Assembly: GCA_003342895.1 (NCBI GenBank)
Contig: PTFA01000029.1
Coordinates: 1,606,255-1,670,254 of the forward strand
Length of the DNA: 64,000 nt
Direction: 5' to 3'
Origin: Casuarius casuarius
Lineage: Eukaryota; Chordata; Aves; Casuariiformes; Casuariidae
In this document: positions 1 through 13,100 of the stretch, in pieces
Position numbering within the stretch: position 1 is the first letter of the stretch
Layout: each line of letters starts with the position of its first letter
Program-made: the position numbers and the translations under genes
Notes under the pieces: model-generated
What the model saw: only the letters and a program-made list of their open reading frames with translations
Database searches by the model: none
Told to the model about the DNA's origin: nothing

Positions 1-3000
1 TCCAGAGTTTCACTACAAAAGTTGCTTTTCCCCTAGCCTTTCAAAAATGCCATGCTGGATTTTAATTTCAGTTACACATCAGTGTAAAACTTGGATAATT
101 TCATTGACTGGTATAAGATTTTTCTTTTTCTGAGAAGAGAATTTTTGAAAGTGTAAGAATGGTATTCCTCTTTCCTACTGGCACTGGACAGCGGTGCAGA
201 CTGAGACATAATCTTGTCTCAGCATGAAGGTAACTGGTGCTTCCTCACAGAGATATGGAAGATTTATTCACTTGATTCTCACTGAGATGCCTTAATACAT
301 TTATAAAAGAAGGAAGATGTGACTTTTCAGGTGCTGCTTTTTATTAAAGCTCATGCATATGCTAATCACAAACAATGCTAACCCCAGAGGATGCCTGTAT
401 GAGACCCTGTCCAAGTAAAAATTTGCATGTACTGACAGAACTAAGTATAAACAGCACTGCAGATAACCACCTCATTTGGTCTTTTTTTATTAAATCATCA
501 AGCTCTATTGAAAAGCAATCAGGTTTCTTGCCCTTTCTGCTCAGGAGGCTCACTCTTCCAGAGTGAGAAAACAGAATTTCTCAGTTCTTATGGAGGCTCA
601 TTTTACACCCACTTTCCATTTTTGGAGTTTGCCTTCATTAAGAGGGTATTCAAGCCAAGTAAGTACTGAGTTGCATTGGATTGGGGAATTTGTGGTAATA
701 CAATTTGTCCCTTTGGAAAAGGAAATGTTTCTGCTGAGTGACAACTGTTTCTGCAGCTTCTGTGCCAATGGCCCATTTTATTTCTACAGAAAATGTGTTC
801 TGTGTATATGCCTGTGGCTAAATGGATGGTACACATTACATGAGGCTGAGAAGGGCAGAGTCTCTAAGAATCAATAGAAAACAGTACTGCATGTGCTGTA
901 TTTTGTTCCTCATCCTGTCTCCTGGGAAATAGAGCAGGTGCAGGATAAGGAGAAATGACCTTATTCCTAGGGGTTTGGGTATGAATTCTCCCTCCTTAGT
1001 GCCTCCCTCTTCCCACAGCAAGTAGGTACTATGAAGAGATCATCCTGGAAGATAGCTTTTGTTCTTCCTTTCCAAGTTCTGGACAACATTTATTCTTGGT
1101 CCAGATCTGAACCAGTCTCCTATTTGAGTAGCCCTGGATCAGATCAACTATATTTTCTTTGTCTAAAACAATGAGTTACTTTATCAAAAAGAATTATTTG
1201 TTTAGTCTGGCATGACTGACCATGTTGCAAACTGTCTCATTTTCCAATTCTTTCCATGTTCTTAATGGTTTCCTTCCAAACATAGTCTGAAGCCTCCTAA
1301 AACCCTGACATGTAGCCAATGGTCCTGCAGTTGCCTAAAATACTATTTCCCAAAGTCCACTTCACCCCCACACTGTATTTACTATTCTAAAGACACACAG
1401 AATCACTCTTGATTTGTGGTATCTTTGATACTTTATTTACAGTCTCATATACCTATCCCCATATTTTGGAATGGACATTCATCCTCAGCCAGAGCTGAGG
1501 ACAAGTTCTTTGAATTTTGCTTCTATTTCAGATGTTGCAATTCCTATCTTTTTAAGCTACTTTAGTGTAACATTTTCTTGCCTGTTCATAGAAAAGAAAT
1601 GCATTGAAAGCTCTTAAGTTCAAAGAGATGTCCTCTGGCTCAGGAACTTCTTATGCTGAGAATCAAATCATTAGGGGATGAGAAAGTACTTTAGAGAAGT
1701 ATCACTATATGGTTGCCTGTTTTTATTCTTTTCTGTTAGCTTCTACTTTTGGTCACTGCCAAAGACATGTGGGTGATGAATCTTTGATTTGACTCAGTGC
1801 TGCTGTTCTTACATTCTTAGGTGGTTGACCTTCACTTTATAAGATACAGACCAAAATCTTCCTGTGGCCATGTCACAACAGGCACATATTTCGGAACTCT
1901 TGGGGGAGGTCATAGGCGGGAAATGACAGCAGCTTCCGACATCTCTTAGTACTTCACTGTGGAGTAGCATTGGGCTGAAGATTTGTCTGCCTTCCAAGGC
2001 AATCTCAGCTACTCCTGCTGTGTTGTCTCCTTTGACAGCACAAATTTGGGTTATCCAGCATCCCTCAGAGCCAAAACAGCTCCACTGCCAGGCGTACAAT
2101 GTAGCCACAATACGAGAGCTGCATTTGAACTACTCAGGTGTCAGGAACAGCTGAAAGCTGCAGGTCAATCTGTATCATCATCTCTATGGAAAACTGAAGG
2201 AAATAGGTATTTTTAGTTTTCTTCAACCTCTGCTTCAGTGTTAGAACATAGCATTTCCTTCTTTTCCAGTGTGTAGTTAAGTAATCTTTTACTGTGCAGT
2301 TTAACTTCCTTCGCAAAGGCTAACTCAGCTACTTTAAGCATTGTAAATAAAGTTTTTATTTTTCCCAGCAGATCCTGCTTCTCCCCACTTCTTGTTTTAA
2401 ATGAAGACAGAGAAAGTATTATGCCATTGTGATGTTTTTGGAGACAATGGTAAGCCAGATTCCATTCTACACAGTGTATTTTCCCCCTTTCTTGTACTTC
2501 TATTTTTCTGAAATTTCCAAGTCGTCCTCTCTGTCCTCCCTTTCCACATTTGCTTCCCTTCTCTTTCTGCCTATTCAAGTTTTCCTTTTTCACTACTATC
2601 TTTCCTGAATGCTTATCATGACTAGTGTTCATGTTGTACTTCCAGGTACACATAGTGAAACAGTCAGCAGAGCTCAGTGAAAATTGAATTGAAAAGGTGC
2701 ATATACAGGCTGCAGAACAGCCTCAACAGAAGATGTGACACGTCTGAGATACAGAAGCTAAAAAGAATTAGAGACTCTGATCAGAAGTTCATGACACTTT
2801 CAGTTTGGAGGCTATTGGCTCCTCTTAGAGAAGGATTTTGGCTCCTTTCTTGAACAGAAGGGCATGTGTCTTCATAGAGTATGTCTACCTGCGAGTGGCT
2901 AGGCCTTGGGAATCTACAGATGTCTGAAATGAATGTCTGTAGACAGCTTTTGGACAACTTGTCAGGTACGACTGGTGACACTTTGAATTGTTTAATGGCA

Positions 3001-6000
3001 TACAAAACCATGACGCATTGGAACACAAGATTGACACTTTGTAGTGTGCAGTATGCCCTCAGAATGCTCCATAAAAGATCATCCAAACCTCATCATAACA
3101 CATTTCTCTCTCTTACCTCTTCCTAGATGGAATAGAGAACACTCACAGAGAAAGAAAAGATGGTCAAGTTTCTGGAAAGAGGAAGCTCTCCCCTGGATTT
3201 GCTGCCCTATCTAGACAAGTTTTGTGGACATTCTTCACTTCTTCTGTACCTTCACAATGACACAGAGGAAACTGGGACATGTGCATGACTGTCATCAAGT
3301 ATTAGACTTAAAACACTGGTGAGATGATTGCCTAATTCATGCCTCTTACAGGATGGATTGTGTGTTTTGTTTCTAAGGGGTTGCCTATTGCAGTTACCTG
3401 AGAACAAATATTCTTGAATAACTCAAACTGTGGGCTATTTCTAAAAGGTCTAGCACAGAATCTGACGTCCCAGAAGAGAAGGGGCAGAGAGAATGGTTTT
3501 AAATCTTTGTGCCTTCCCAGTCCTACACTATTCCATGTTCCCTGCATGATTTAGACAACCACAGGGACCTGGCTTCCAACGCTGTAACTCTGCCCAGTAT
3601 CTCCACAGGGTCCATGTGTAATTTATCTCATCCATGCTTAATATACCCCTTACATCACGATATGTGAAAGGAGACCTTAGAAATCAGCCTTCTAGCTGTT
3701 TATTTCTGTTTCTGAAGAGAGGAATTCCTCATACATCTGTGTATAGGCATTTAAGAGACCAGTATAAAAGAGCCAGTGGGAGGATGATATTCATTTGTCA
3801 AGTCTGACAGATGCTGCATCAGAGCCTGTTCTGAAAGGTTTCCTTGGGCCAAAAAGGCTAGACCCAATTTAGGTAAGTTGTAATTTATGCAGAAACTGTA
3901 GTTTATGCAGAAGCTGTAGTAAGGTCTGTGCCACCAGGGTCCCCTAAAACACCAGCATCACCTAAAACAGCTGGACTGTTTGAGGTATTTTGGTTACATA
4001 GATCATTTCACTCAGACATATCAGTTAAAAACAGTGCCTAGTTAAGTTCTGGGAAATTGCTGGAACATGCCATATGCAGTATTTTAGATTTTGAATTTTC
4101 TGTATATTCCAGCATAAAACGATGCCTTAATATTTAAAATAATAATTATGTTTTAATGAAAGCTGAAATATCAAAACCTAGGTATTGAAACTAATGTAAC
4201 TGTAAACAGGAACTGAAACATGCCTCAGTAAACCCTAGGAGAAAGCTGGGAACAAATGAGATATATAAATTAGCCATGAAAGTGAAATGGACTGCCTACA
4301 CAGTGTTACACTTCTTATTACGTGCTGAAGGGCCACAAAGTACACCATGACCGTACATTTGAAAACTGTCATGACTCACAGAACAGGCTGATGAACAATA
4401 GTACCCTCATTCATCAACATACAGTGCTGTCCAGAAATCTACCCAGTAAAGGATTCCATTGTGGGGAGCAATTTACCATCCCCTATATTCTTTTAATTAA
4501 CTACATAACTATAAGAATGTGACTGCTATGTTTATAATGCATTGGTGCAGGAGGCACTCTATTTCTTTAAAGGAAAGTTCAGTTAGATTTATGGCTGCGA
4601 TATTGTGGTAACTGTTAGGCATGCTCAGCAAGTCTCCAGTTGCCATGCTGAATATGCCCCTCTTTTCCCAATATAGAAAAAAGAACACCAGGGAAGAAGC
4701 AGCAGAGAGGAGCATAGCAAATGAATTAATTTGGGGCTATATCTTGTCAGTTAAAACTGCTTTAAAATGTCCTCTGGCAGAGCTGTTTTTTCTTTGAAGT
4801 GAGCTGATGTCTCATTTGACACAAATTAGCACCTGTGGCTGTTTACTCATATCATCGTCAGCTTAGTATTTTGTTCTATTTTTTTCCTGCTGAAAATTTT
4901 CATAAGGCCTGAGGAAAATGGAGGTGTTCCAGTGATGATATTAAGAATGAAATATAATTTTGCTAAATGTAAGAGACATCCAAACAGTGTTTTCTTACAT
5001 ATTCATCGGAACTTAGTTTCCATTCTGTCTTTCAGTCCCACCCATTTTGGAGGGTTTTCCTCTACTTAAATATTTATAGTATCTACAAGCTACTGAAATC
5101 AGAACTGTCTTGACTTGGTTTGTTACAGAATATTTATGCAGTGTCATACCATCCATTTTCTATATAACACTCCAGAATCATGATAAATCAGTTGGAAAGC
5201 AATCAAGGCAGTAGATTAATCTCTTCTGAAATCTGCAATTCACTTCATAAATTTTCCCTTCTAATATAGACTTGACAAAAAAATCTGTTTTGCAAAACAT
5301 AATGAACAAAAGGAAGAATCTAGACTTCTAATTATTCAAATCATTCTAGAATGAAAATCTGTAACTTTTAGGAAACCCTTTAAAAACAGCCAGTGTATGC
5401 TACACATTGATCTTCATGTGAAAAATTTTCCAGGGAAGGGATTTATTACAAAGACAAAGCTAGAATCTGTCAACAGGAAGTTCTTTAACAATGAGGTATG
5501 AACAGCAATCTGAATTTCTCATGATTCTGAAACTTGCATTTTGCCAGTTAATGTGTGTTGGCTCAGTTAATGAAAGTTATCATAGCCAGTTCTGTAGCTG
5601 AATTGTCTGAGTGGATTCTTTGGAGGCAGTGGTGTGAACAGAGCACTGCTGAATGCCAGCAGTTCTTGACAGGCATGGGGGCTGTCTGAAAATCTTGCCA
5701 GTCATGGTCCATCTAAGTAGCTGCAGGGCTACTCCAGTTTATGCTGAGCACTAATTGCCTCCTGGCAGCCTCAGCAGCTAAACAACGCATACAGTCTTCT
5801 TGCAGATATTACCCATCTCAGGCCCTGTTAGGACCTGCATACACCAGAAAGCAAGATATTGTGTCTTTCACTTCAAAAAGTAAGCAACTAGATTAAAAAA
5901 GTATCTGGTTTGAACCAGTAAGACAAAATAATAAGCCATCTGGAACAGGGACCACATCTTACAGAGCATTCACATGGCTTCTACAACTCTATTTGCTTTT

Positions 6001-9000
6001 AACTCTGGATAATAGTATAAAATAATATTTCTCTTGAATAGAGTAACACTTAAAAAGGAATCACGTAAACTTTAACCCTTACTATTTCTAGCCAAAAGTA
6101 CTGCTTTTGCACTTCCATAGCATCTGCTATTTGAGAATATGAATCAGCTAAGTCTCACAATACATGGGTGAATGTTAAAACCCATTAATGAATGCAAAGT
6201 TAAGGCACAAAAGTGATTTATACAATAATGAATATTAATGACTATGCATTTCAATATGATTACATTCCATGTACTTAAAACTCTGTTTAAGAAATAAATT
6301 AATAAATAACTTGTATTTCTGTTATTAAATTTTTTTGAGGGATGAAGCTGAATATTCATTGAAGGGGTTACTGTTCAGATTACAGCAATGAGTGGATATC
6401 ATTTTTAATATGAAAATGTTACTTATGCATATTACAGTTCCAGGCACATATTATTCCTTCCTGCAAGCATTTCAATCTCCCAGTCTTTATGCAAAAGAGT
6501 GGCCCTTGGGCTCTGTTCAGGATGTAAATTAAATTCTTGTTTAGACTAAATCTGATTGCCCTATATGGTCATACCTGATTGGACACCATCATGGTTTAGT
6601 GGGAGTGGAAGCTGAAAACGGCAAACAAAAGAACAGTCCCCTCAAAATGGGGCAAAAAATGTTAGTGTCTAAATGACAAATCTGACTTTGGAACTGAATT
6701 CTTATTTTATCACCTGGAATTTTTAGTTATAGAAGGTATCCTTCTCAGTAGTTACTACCACCACTTTTAGAACTCCTAATAAAATTGAGAAATATATTTT
6801 ATTTCAAATTATTTTGAGATGTACAGATCCTGCTCTACTAATCACACATACAGGTGCTACAATGACTTCAAACCAACCTTTAGTTAGTCTGTTTTTCAGT
6901 TCCCATTTGACACTTCCTCCTTCTCCACTCTAATTCTTTTAAAATTAATACTTCAGTACAGAAATTCAGTGAATAGCAAAAAACCCAAAATATTTTCAGC
7001 ACATAACCATTCCTCCTGTCAATACAAACCATCTAAAATTATTTGAATACCAAGATACTGTTGCTTTATTATGCTCTTACGGAGGAGATGGATTAAAAAG
7101 GCACATGCTGACACTACTAAATATGAAATACTGCTTGTTCCTTCTGACAGGATTAGCTAAATACCTAAATGATAAGCATGCTCCTCTGCAATTCTCCTAT
7201 ACTCAGAAAATGTGCACAGAGAAGTCACTCTTTGATCTATTTTAGTAGCTTCAGTCACTGTAGCAGACCTTTGTATACATAAAAAATTTATTTTCAGTAG
7301 TCTGTGGGAGCTCCTAATTCTTGCTTTGATGCATAAAGGATTTATGATCAATAATATCTAAAAGCAGCTGGCACTATTACAACTGCTCTGAGTCAAGAAA
7401 AAAATATCAAAATTAATGCAACACTAGCAAAAATGATAGGGCCTTTAGCTGTTCAGAAAATATAGTTATCTTAGTAAGTGTGTGTAGTTTTGTTAATAAG
7501 TCTCAATTTCAGATGGATTATTTTTAATAATGTCATTTTATAGTGGCTCTATTAAATATTCTAAATCAGAGCTCCATACTTACCTAAGAGATAAAAGCCT
7601 CACTCCTTCAACAGGCATTGGATGAAGGGGCCTAGCCCCCTATGTAGAATCTTAATGAGGACAATGGAACCCCATAAAGGCAACACATTTTACCTACAAA
7701 CAGCTCAGAGTAGAGTCCTAATATGATCCGCCATACGCTGATAATACTGTTTTGGGGCAACCAACACAAAGAATACAGGTTCAGAAAAGCTGGATTCTTT
7801 CCAACTGTCAAGAGGGTTTTACAGCTGTCATTTTGTTACTAAAATGTTCCTATTTGCATCTCCACAGTCAGTAGGAAGGCTGGATCCAATGGAAGACTTG
7901 AACAAAGATCTGAAGCAATTTCACAACCACTGAGTTGACCGAAGTGCAATCCTAACCTCCAATCCAAATTCCCGTATCTTCCCTTACACCAACAGTAGCA
8001 TTCAGATACCTGCACGATGAAGCATATGAACTCAACTGCAATCTACCATTCTTTTCCTTGGATTAGTTCTAGTAGTGGTTAAATTTCTTGATCTGATTCA
8101 GCCGGCAAACACAGAAATGCCTGTGTTAATACAAGTGAACAGCTCAGAAAAGATGAAACTGCTTCTTTTGATTGACCTCTATCCACTTAAAGCATATGTT
8201 TTTTATTTAATTTATTACTGTACCTTAGGGAACTTATGCATAGGCTGTCAAAAGGTATGACTATAAATCAGTTCACTGGGGTTCTGATCTCCGCTGTTAA
8301 AGCTATTTTTGTATTTTATCCAACCATTCTTTTAAGTTTTACACTGAAAGTATTCAATAAAGCATGCACCCACATTGTGCTCAAAGCTTTTGTGCTATGT
8401 GATATGATTTAAAGTAAAGTCCTGGAGAATTACATCACATACCCACAATGGTTTATTTCAATAATTTACTTTTCCTAAATAAATATATGGCATTTGAAAA
8501 CTTTAAAAAATATATACACTTATTTTTACAGTATTGATGTAGTAAATAACATTCACAAATAGTATTTTCTTAGAAATACTGCTTATTACCTCAGAAAACA
8601 TTATTAATTTTTTTATTTACAACTCTTTAATAATAAACAATTTAGTGACTGATAAAATCATCATTGTATGAAACAATGTAATCCATTACTATATAATTAA
8701 AATTTATTTCATTTTGCAAAGGAATTATTACAATTTATTAATACAAACAAACCTCTTTTTTCCCAGCTGAAAAAGCCTATAACTAAATAATGTCACGTTT
8801 AGATATGAAACACAGGCCAATGGCTACTGAGCTGACATTTCCAAAACCAAAACCTTGCCTACAACATGGCTTTGGGGAAAGATGCATTGCTTGACAACAT
8901 ACAACATTCTTTTTAACAGAATCTTCTCAGTAGGAACTGTATCAAAAGACCAATTCATTTAACTGTATAAAATGGAACTTTTAAAGGACAGATGTAGGAC

Positions 9001-9124
9001 ATATAATTTTAAGATATTATTTAAATCAACCTTTATCCTGCTGATGTTGCATCCCTTAAGGCTAGAAAATCCCCCTCAAGCAACTTGCTTTGAGTGCCTT
9101 AAAGAACCTGGTGAGAATACCAAA
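1..9124. other. Intergenic DNA beyond the COA8 3' end, no gene seen
   Basis: This AT-rich stretch has only short chance reading frames on both strands (longest 146 codons at 2213-2653, minus). None resembles a known family, has flanking splice signals or carries recognisable domains. In mammals KLC1 lies beyond COA8 in the same orientation, so I looked for its coiled-coil N-terminal exon on the minus strand and did not find it; it may lie to the left of this window. No clear transposon was recognised apart from small tandem repeats near 3.9 kb. Confidence 0.6.
3879..3968. repeat. Two adjacent 18-bp tandem dimers
   Basis: Positions 3879-3896 and 3897-3914 are two 18-bp copies matching at 16 of 18 bases (a TGTARTTTATGCAGAARC pattern), followed by a partial third. 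Eighteen bases later, 3933-3950 and 3951-3968 form a different 18-bp dimer matching at 15 of 18 bases and ending in CCTAAAAC. Both have the same period but unrelated sequence. They are probably replication-slippage products; no function is implied. Confidence 0.7.
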
Positions 9125-9282
9125 TCCACTGAAAATAATTAAACAGTAGAAATCACTGCTTATTAGTACTAATATTCGTCTCCTCTATACAGCCAAGTAT
9201 CAGTCCACTGAAAATAATTAAACAGTAGAAATCACTGCTTATTAGTACTAATATTCGTCTCCTCTATACAGCCAAGTATCAG
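9125..9282. repeat. Perfect 79-bp tandem duplication
   Basis: Positions 9125-9203 and 9204-9282 are identical over all 79 bases, each starting TCCACTGAAAATAATT and ending AGCCAAGTATCAG. Flanking bases do not extend the repeat beyond one base. Identity in unconstrained sequence means either a very recent duplication, a polymorphic minisatellite-like allele, or an assembly error. It lies 776 bp or more past the COA8 stop codon, so it may fall in or just past the COA8 3' UTR. Confidence 0.95.
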
Positions 9283-10057
9283 TTTCCTTCTCCATCAAGA
9301 TATTAAGTGACTGGCAATGCATCTACTTTATTGCTCTACAACTGAAAATCTTTACCAATCAGAGGTTAGAGGAACTCCTGTCCTCTTTCTATATGTCCCC
9401 CACTCTTGTGAGGGACACATTTCCTCCAAAGAAAACAAAATTATTTAAGAAGATTCTATTGCCTTAGTCATTTATATGAAATCATATCTTAAATCTTCCT
9501 TAACAATGGGATTTAATTACGTTGAAAGAAAGACAATACTAAATCAGACGGAATCTATGTATAGTCACAAATCATACTTATTCCTTCAGCAGTAACAGTT
9601 ACATGATCATGTTATATTAGTGTGGATAACTACTGTTGCAGAACATCTATGATACAAAATGAGGCATTTTTGACTTTTATATACTTGTATTGTTGGTGAA
9701 GACTACATTCTCTGACCAAAGTTCAGGCACAACATATTGGATCATGTTTTTTATGAGCTCTGACTCTGTGGTAAAACATGACAGTTAAGATTCGTTCAAT
9801 TTAATGTAATAAAGGTCAGCTTTTGATAGTTTTCTCAGCTGTGTTTTGAGTTGGAAAAATCTTTGCGATATTCTTGGAATAAAAGGTAAAGGTACTGTAA
9901 ATAGTGGTTATAAATTAAGAACAATAGCAATTTTCATTTACATAGTCCAACAGATCAAAGTAATTATTGCATTAGACATTCAGATTCTGAACATCACTAT
10001 AGATAGCAAGTGAACAGGCGTAGCTACAGTACTATATTCTTCATGGAGCTGTGATCA
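9283..10057 (-). other. COA8: Probable COA8 3' UTR and candidate polyadenylation signals
   Basis: This sequence follows the COA8 stop codon on the minus strand. Minus-strand AATAAA is present at 9327-9332 and the common variant ATTAAA at 9800-9805, so a transcript end near 9.78 kb or 9.31 kb is plausible. The true cleavage site cannot be decided from sequence alone, and signals further left would also be possible. Confidence 0.45.
9327..9332 (-). terminator. Candidate COA8 poly(A) signal AATAAA
   Basis: Read on the minus strand, TTTATT here becomes canonical AATAAA, about 730 bp beyond the COA8 stop. It is the nearest canonical hexamer I found downstream of the stop. AT-rich DNA gives such hexamers by chance, so this is a candidate only. 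Confidence 0.35.
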
Positions 10058-10163
10058 CTAATTTCCAATATTTTTCTTTTTCCAGCGAAGCCACCTCAGA
10101 GCTCTCTCCAGTGCTACTTGTCCCATGAGGAACGTGATAGTAAAATTACGTTTATACCAATCT
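10058..10163 (-). CDS. COA8: COA8 last coding exon
   Basis: The acceptor TCCTAG precedes 10163. The first base completes an AG|A arginine codon, then [20 protein letters not shown] follows and the frame ends at TAG (10058-10060) after a tryptophan- and lysine-rich tail. This exon encodes the conserved C-terminal segment of the family; the final dozen residues are the least conserved part. Confidence 0.95.
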
Positions 10164-13100
10164 CTAGGATTCCAAAGACAGGAGAATAACAAATGCACAA
10201 AACAAAAACAGGAGAAAGGCACATGATTATATTAAAATATCCTTTGGCATTGACAAATGACAATTCAGTGATGACCTGAATTTTCCATTCTCTGTGGCAA
10301 CAGTTTTCCTGCCTAATTAGAACTAAATAACCCATGAATATGTCTATTTTTTCTATTATGTAGCTGGCTAGACAGAATCTGTGGATTAGTCATGTAATGT
10401 GAAATATCCATATCCGTAAACAGATTACATGCAGAATATATGGCTACAACCATTCAGAGCTTATCTGTAAAAATTTTAAAAGGAATAAGTAATATTATGA
10501 TCAATTATATTTGAATTTAGGTAAGCTAAAATAACCATAACCAAATCACATGTTTCAGAAGTAAAGGTGGTTACAAAGCTGTCTGGTGCACACTGCTGTG
10601 CTATGGGTAAGATTTGCTTGTGCATGTAGGACAATGCATGTGTTGAAAAGGACACGGTTGGCTACCCATAAAGTGGAAAAAATAAAATAAAATCACACTT
10701 CAAAGACTAACTTATATAACCAGCTATGGCAAACATTAGGTTCCTAATTCAGTATGTTTTAAAGATGATGCCCTTAATATTTCCAAAGTTAGAGTCTCCG
10801 TATCTTTAAATAGTTTTAATGAAGCATGCGTGACTTTTGGAATCAAATCAAGATATAGGTAAGAAAATCTGTATCAGTCTTTTACCTCTGGAGGGCTTGC
10901 TTCAATTATGTCCTTCTAGTTTCCAATAAGCACCCCTCTTCCATTTTGTAAAATGTTGCACAAGAGGCAATAGAATATCCTTATTGTAGAACTAGCAGGG
11001 AATGTTAGACAGGGATTTAGGTCTGCTAGCCAATCTCAATGGGAAACCTTTCATGCATAGATCTAATATAAACCCAAGATATAAGGACAGGACCCAGAAT
11101 CATACTGACAAGCAGCACTGAGCTACTCACCAAAATGTCATGTTAAATCAAAATATCACGCTAACATTGCAACTGTTCTATTCCCATTTCTTGTCTCATT
11201 TTTTATTTCCTTCTTGAATTTTTATTCTGGTTTTCTAACCAGACAGTCTTTCCAGTCTAAGTACTCTAAAACATATATTCAGGAAGTTTATGCACAGTCA
11301 TTGTCTCAATTTAACTAAACTTTAGAAATTTCAACACAGTTTTCAGGCCAGCTGGCAACATTGGGGAAGAGCATATAGATAAATACATAAACAGATTATT
11401 TTTTAAAAATATGACTCCTCAAAAGTCAGAATGCCTACAATAAGCTCCACTGTTTTCAAGGCTGTGCCATTACACTTCGTAACTACAATGATGCAACTGG
11501 CACTAGCTGGTTTTATAACAAGGCAGCAACAAGGCGGGGTGTGGGGGGGCAAGTTTAGGAATAGAGCCTGAACTCTCTTACCAAGAAGATGGGACAATAG
11601 CCAGAGTTCACAACAACAATGGCCTCTGATGGCCAGTTCTGACATAGAACTGTTTGCTTTCTCAGTCATCAGTTAATGTAATGTAGCCAATTTGAATAAC
11701 CATATTCTGATTAAAAACAATTTTTTATTTTTAGTGTTTCCATGGTGTTGCTTAGATTTTGGGGTTTGCTATGAGCAAGAAAAATTGTGTATATTTTTGT
11801 TTTAAATATTTCCATTAGTTTTTTTTTTTTAAGAGTAAATATTGTTATGGTAAACACAGAATACGCACAAATAACTCTAAACCACAATTTGTTGTGGATA
11901 AATTAGAATGGTAGTAGAATTACTGTTAATGTTACAACATCAGAACCCAAGAATGCTTAATACCTTTGAGCCCAATACTCATTCAATCCAACACAGAGAA
12001 GACACTGAGGTTGTGGTTTCACATTCAGTGGGCAGTGTTGCTTAAACTGGATGAAGTATTATCCTTCCCCAGCTTCCCATTCATTCCTCATTTCTAGCCC
12101 TCCAAGAAGTGTACACAGCCGTTTGCTGGCCAATATGTTTGCAAGCTTTTTTTCAGTTATTTCAGATCCCCAATGCAGTTTTTCAAGTTGTTGTACAAAC
12201 AGCTACACTGAAATAACGCAGTAAACGCTGAAGAGGCAAGGTAGATGTGAGATTATCCAACAGAAGCCAAAATATTCAGAGGCTCAGTTGACTAAGGCTT
12301 CACCACACACAAACCACCCTCCAATCTCAAAGTTAATCAGTTTCATTTTTGCTATGAGCTTGCAAAATAATAAAAACAAAAAAAATAAAAACAAAAATAA
12401 AAACAAAAACAATTTTTATATTGAGAAGAACCACATTTACTAATCCTTATCTGATGCATTTAAAAACGGTCAACTAGAATCTTGGTAATCTTGAAGTCTC
12501 AATCATTTTACTCACATATTTATCAGTTTCAGTTAGCAGCATGAAAAGACCTGTGCCATAAAAGAAAAAACTGTGCCTGATTGTGTCTCACTGAAGTCTC
12601 TGGAAAGAATGACATCAGATCTACCTTTCCACAAAATCAAACATACGTAGTAGAACTCAAATCATAATGCATAAGCTTCTGTCAAATGCTAACAGAATTT
12701 TTTCAGATCCTTCTGCAAATTCTAAAATGATAGTTTTAGGTGCTATTTTAACAATTATGGCAAAAAATGTTCAATTTTTCTATTTGATCTTATGCCCTTC
12801 ACTTAGACAATAATGTAATATTCAATGAGAAAACCATCTACATACCTGTTATAATGCATATGCTTTCTAAAATTTTTACTTAAGAAATCCTTGTAGAAGT
12901 CAGCCATTTCTTCTGCATTCAGCGTTGCTTTTTGACCTGAAAATAAGTTTTAGCATAACATTGTCAAGATAGCTCTTGTGATTGAAACACTGGGTTCAGA
13001 CTCAGGAAAGCTAGGTCTGGTTCCTTGTTCCTACAGACTTCCTGGGTAGCCTTGGAGAAGTTAATATCCTTCTATCTCCTATTTTTTTTTTTAAATCTAT

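Noticed and set aside
2213..2653. 146-codon lysine-rich frame considered as a KLC1 exon
   Set aside because: It has no heptad pattern or match to the KLC1 N-terminus, and no consistent splice sites.
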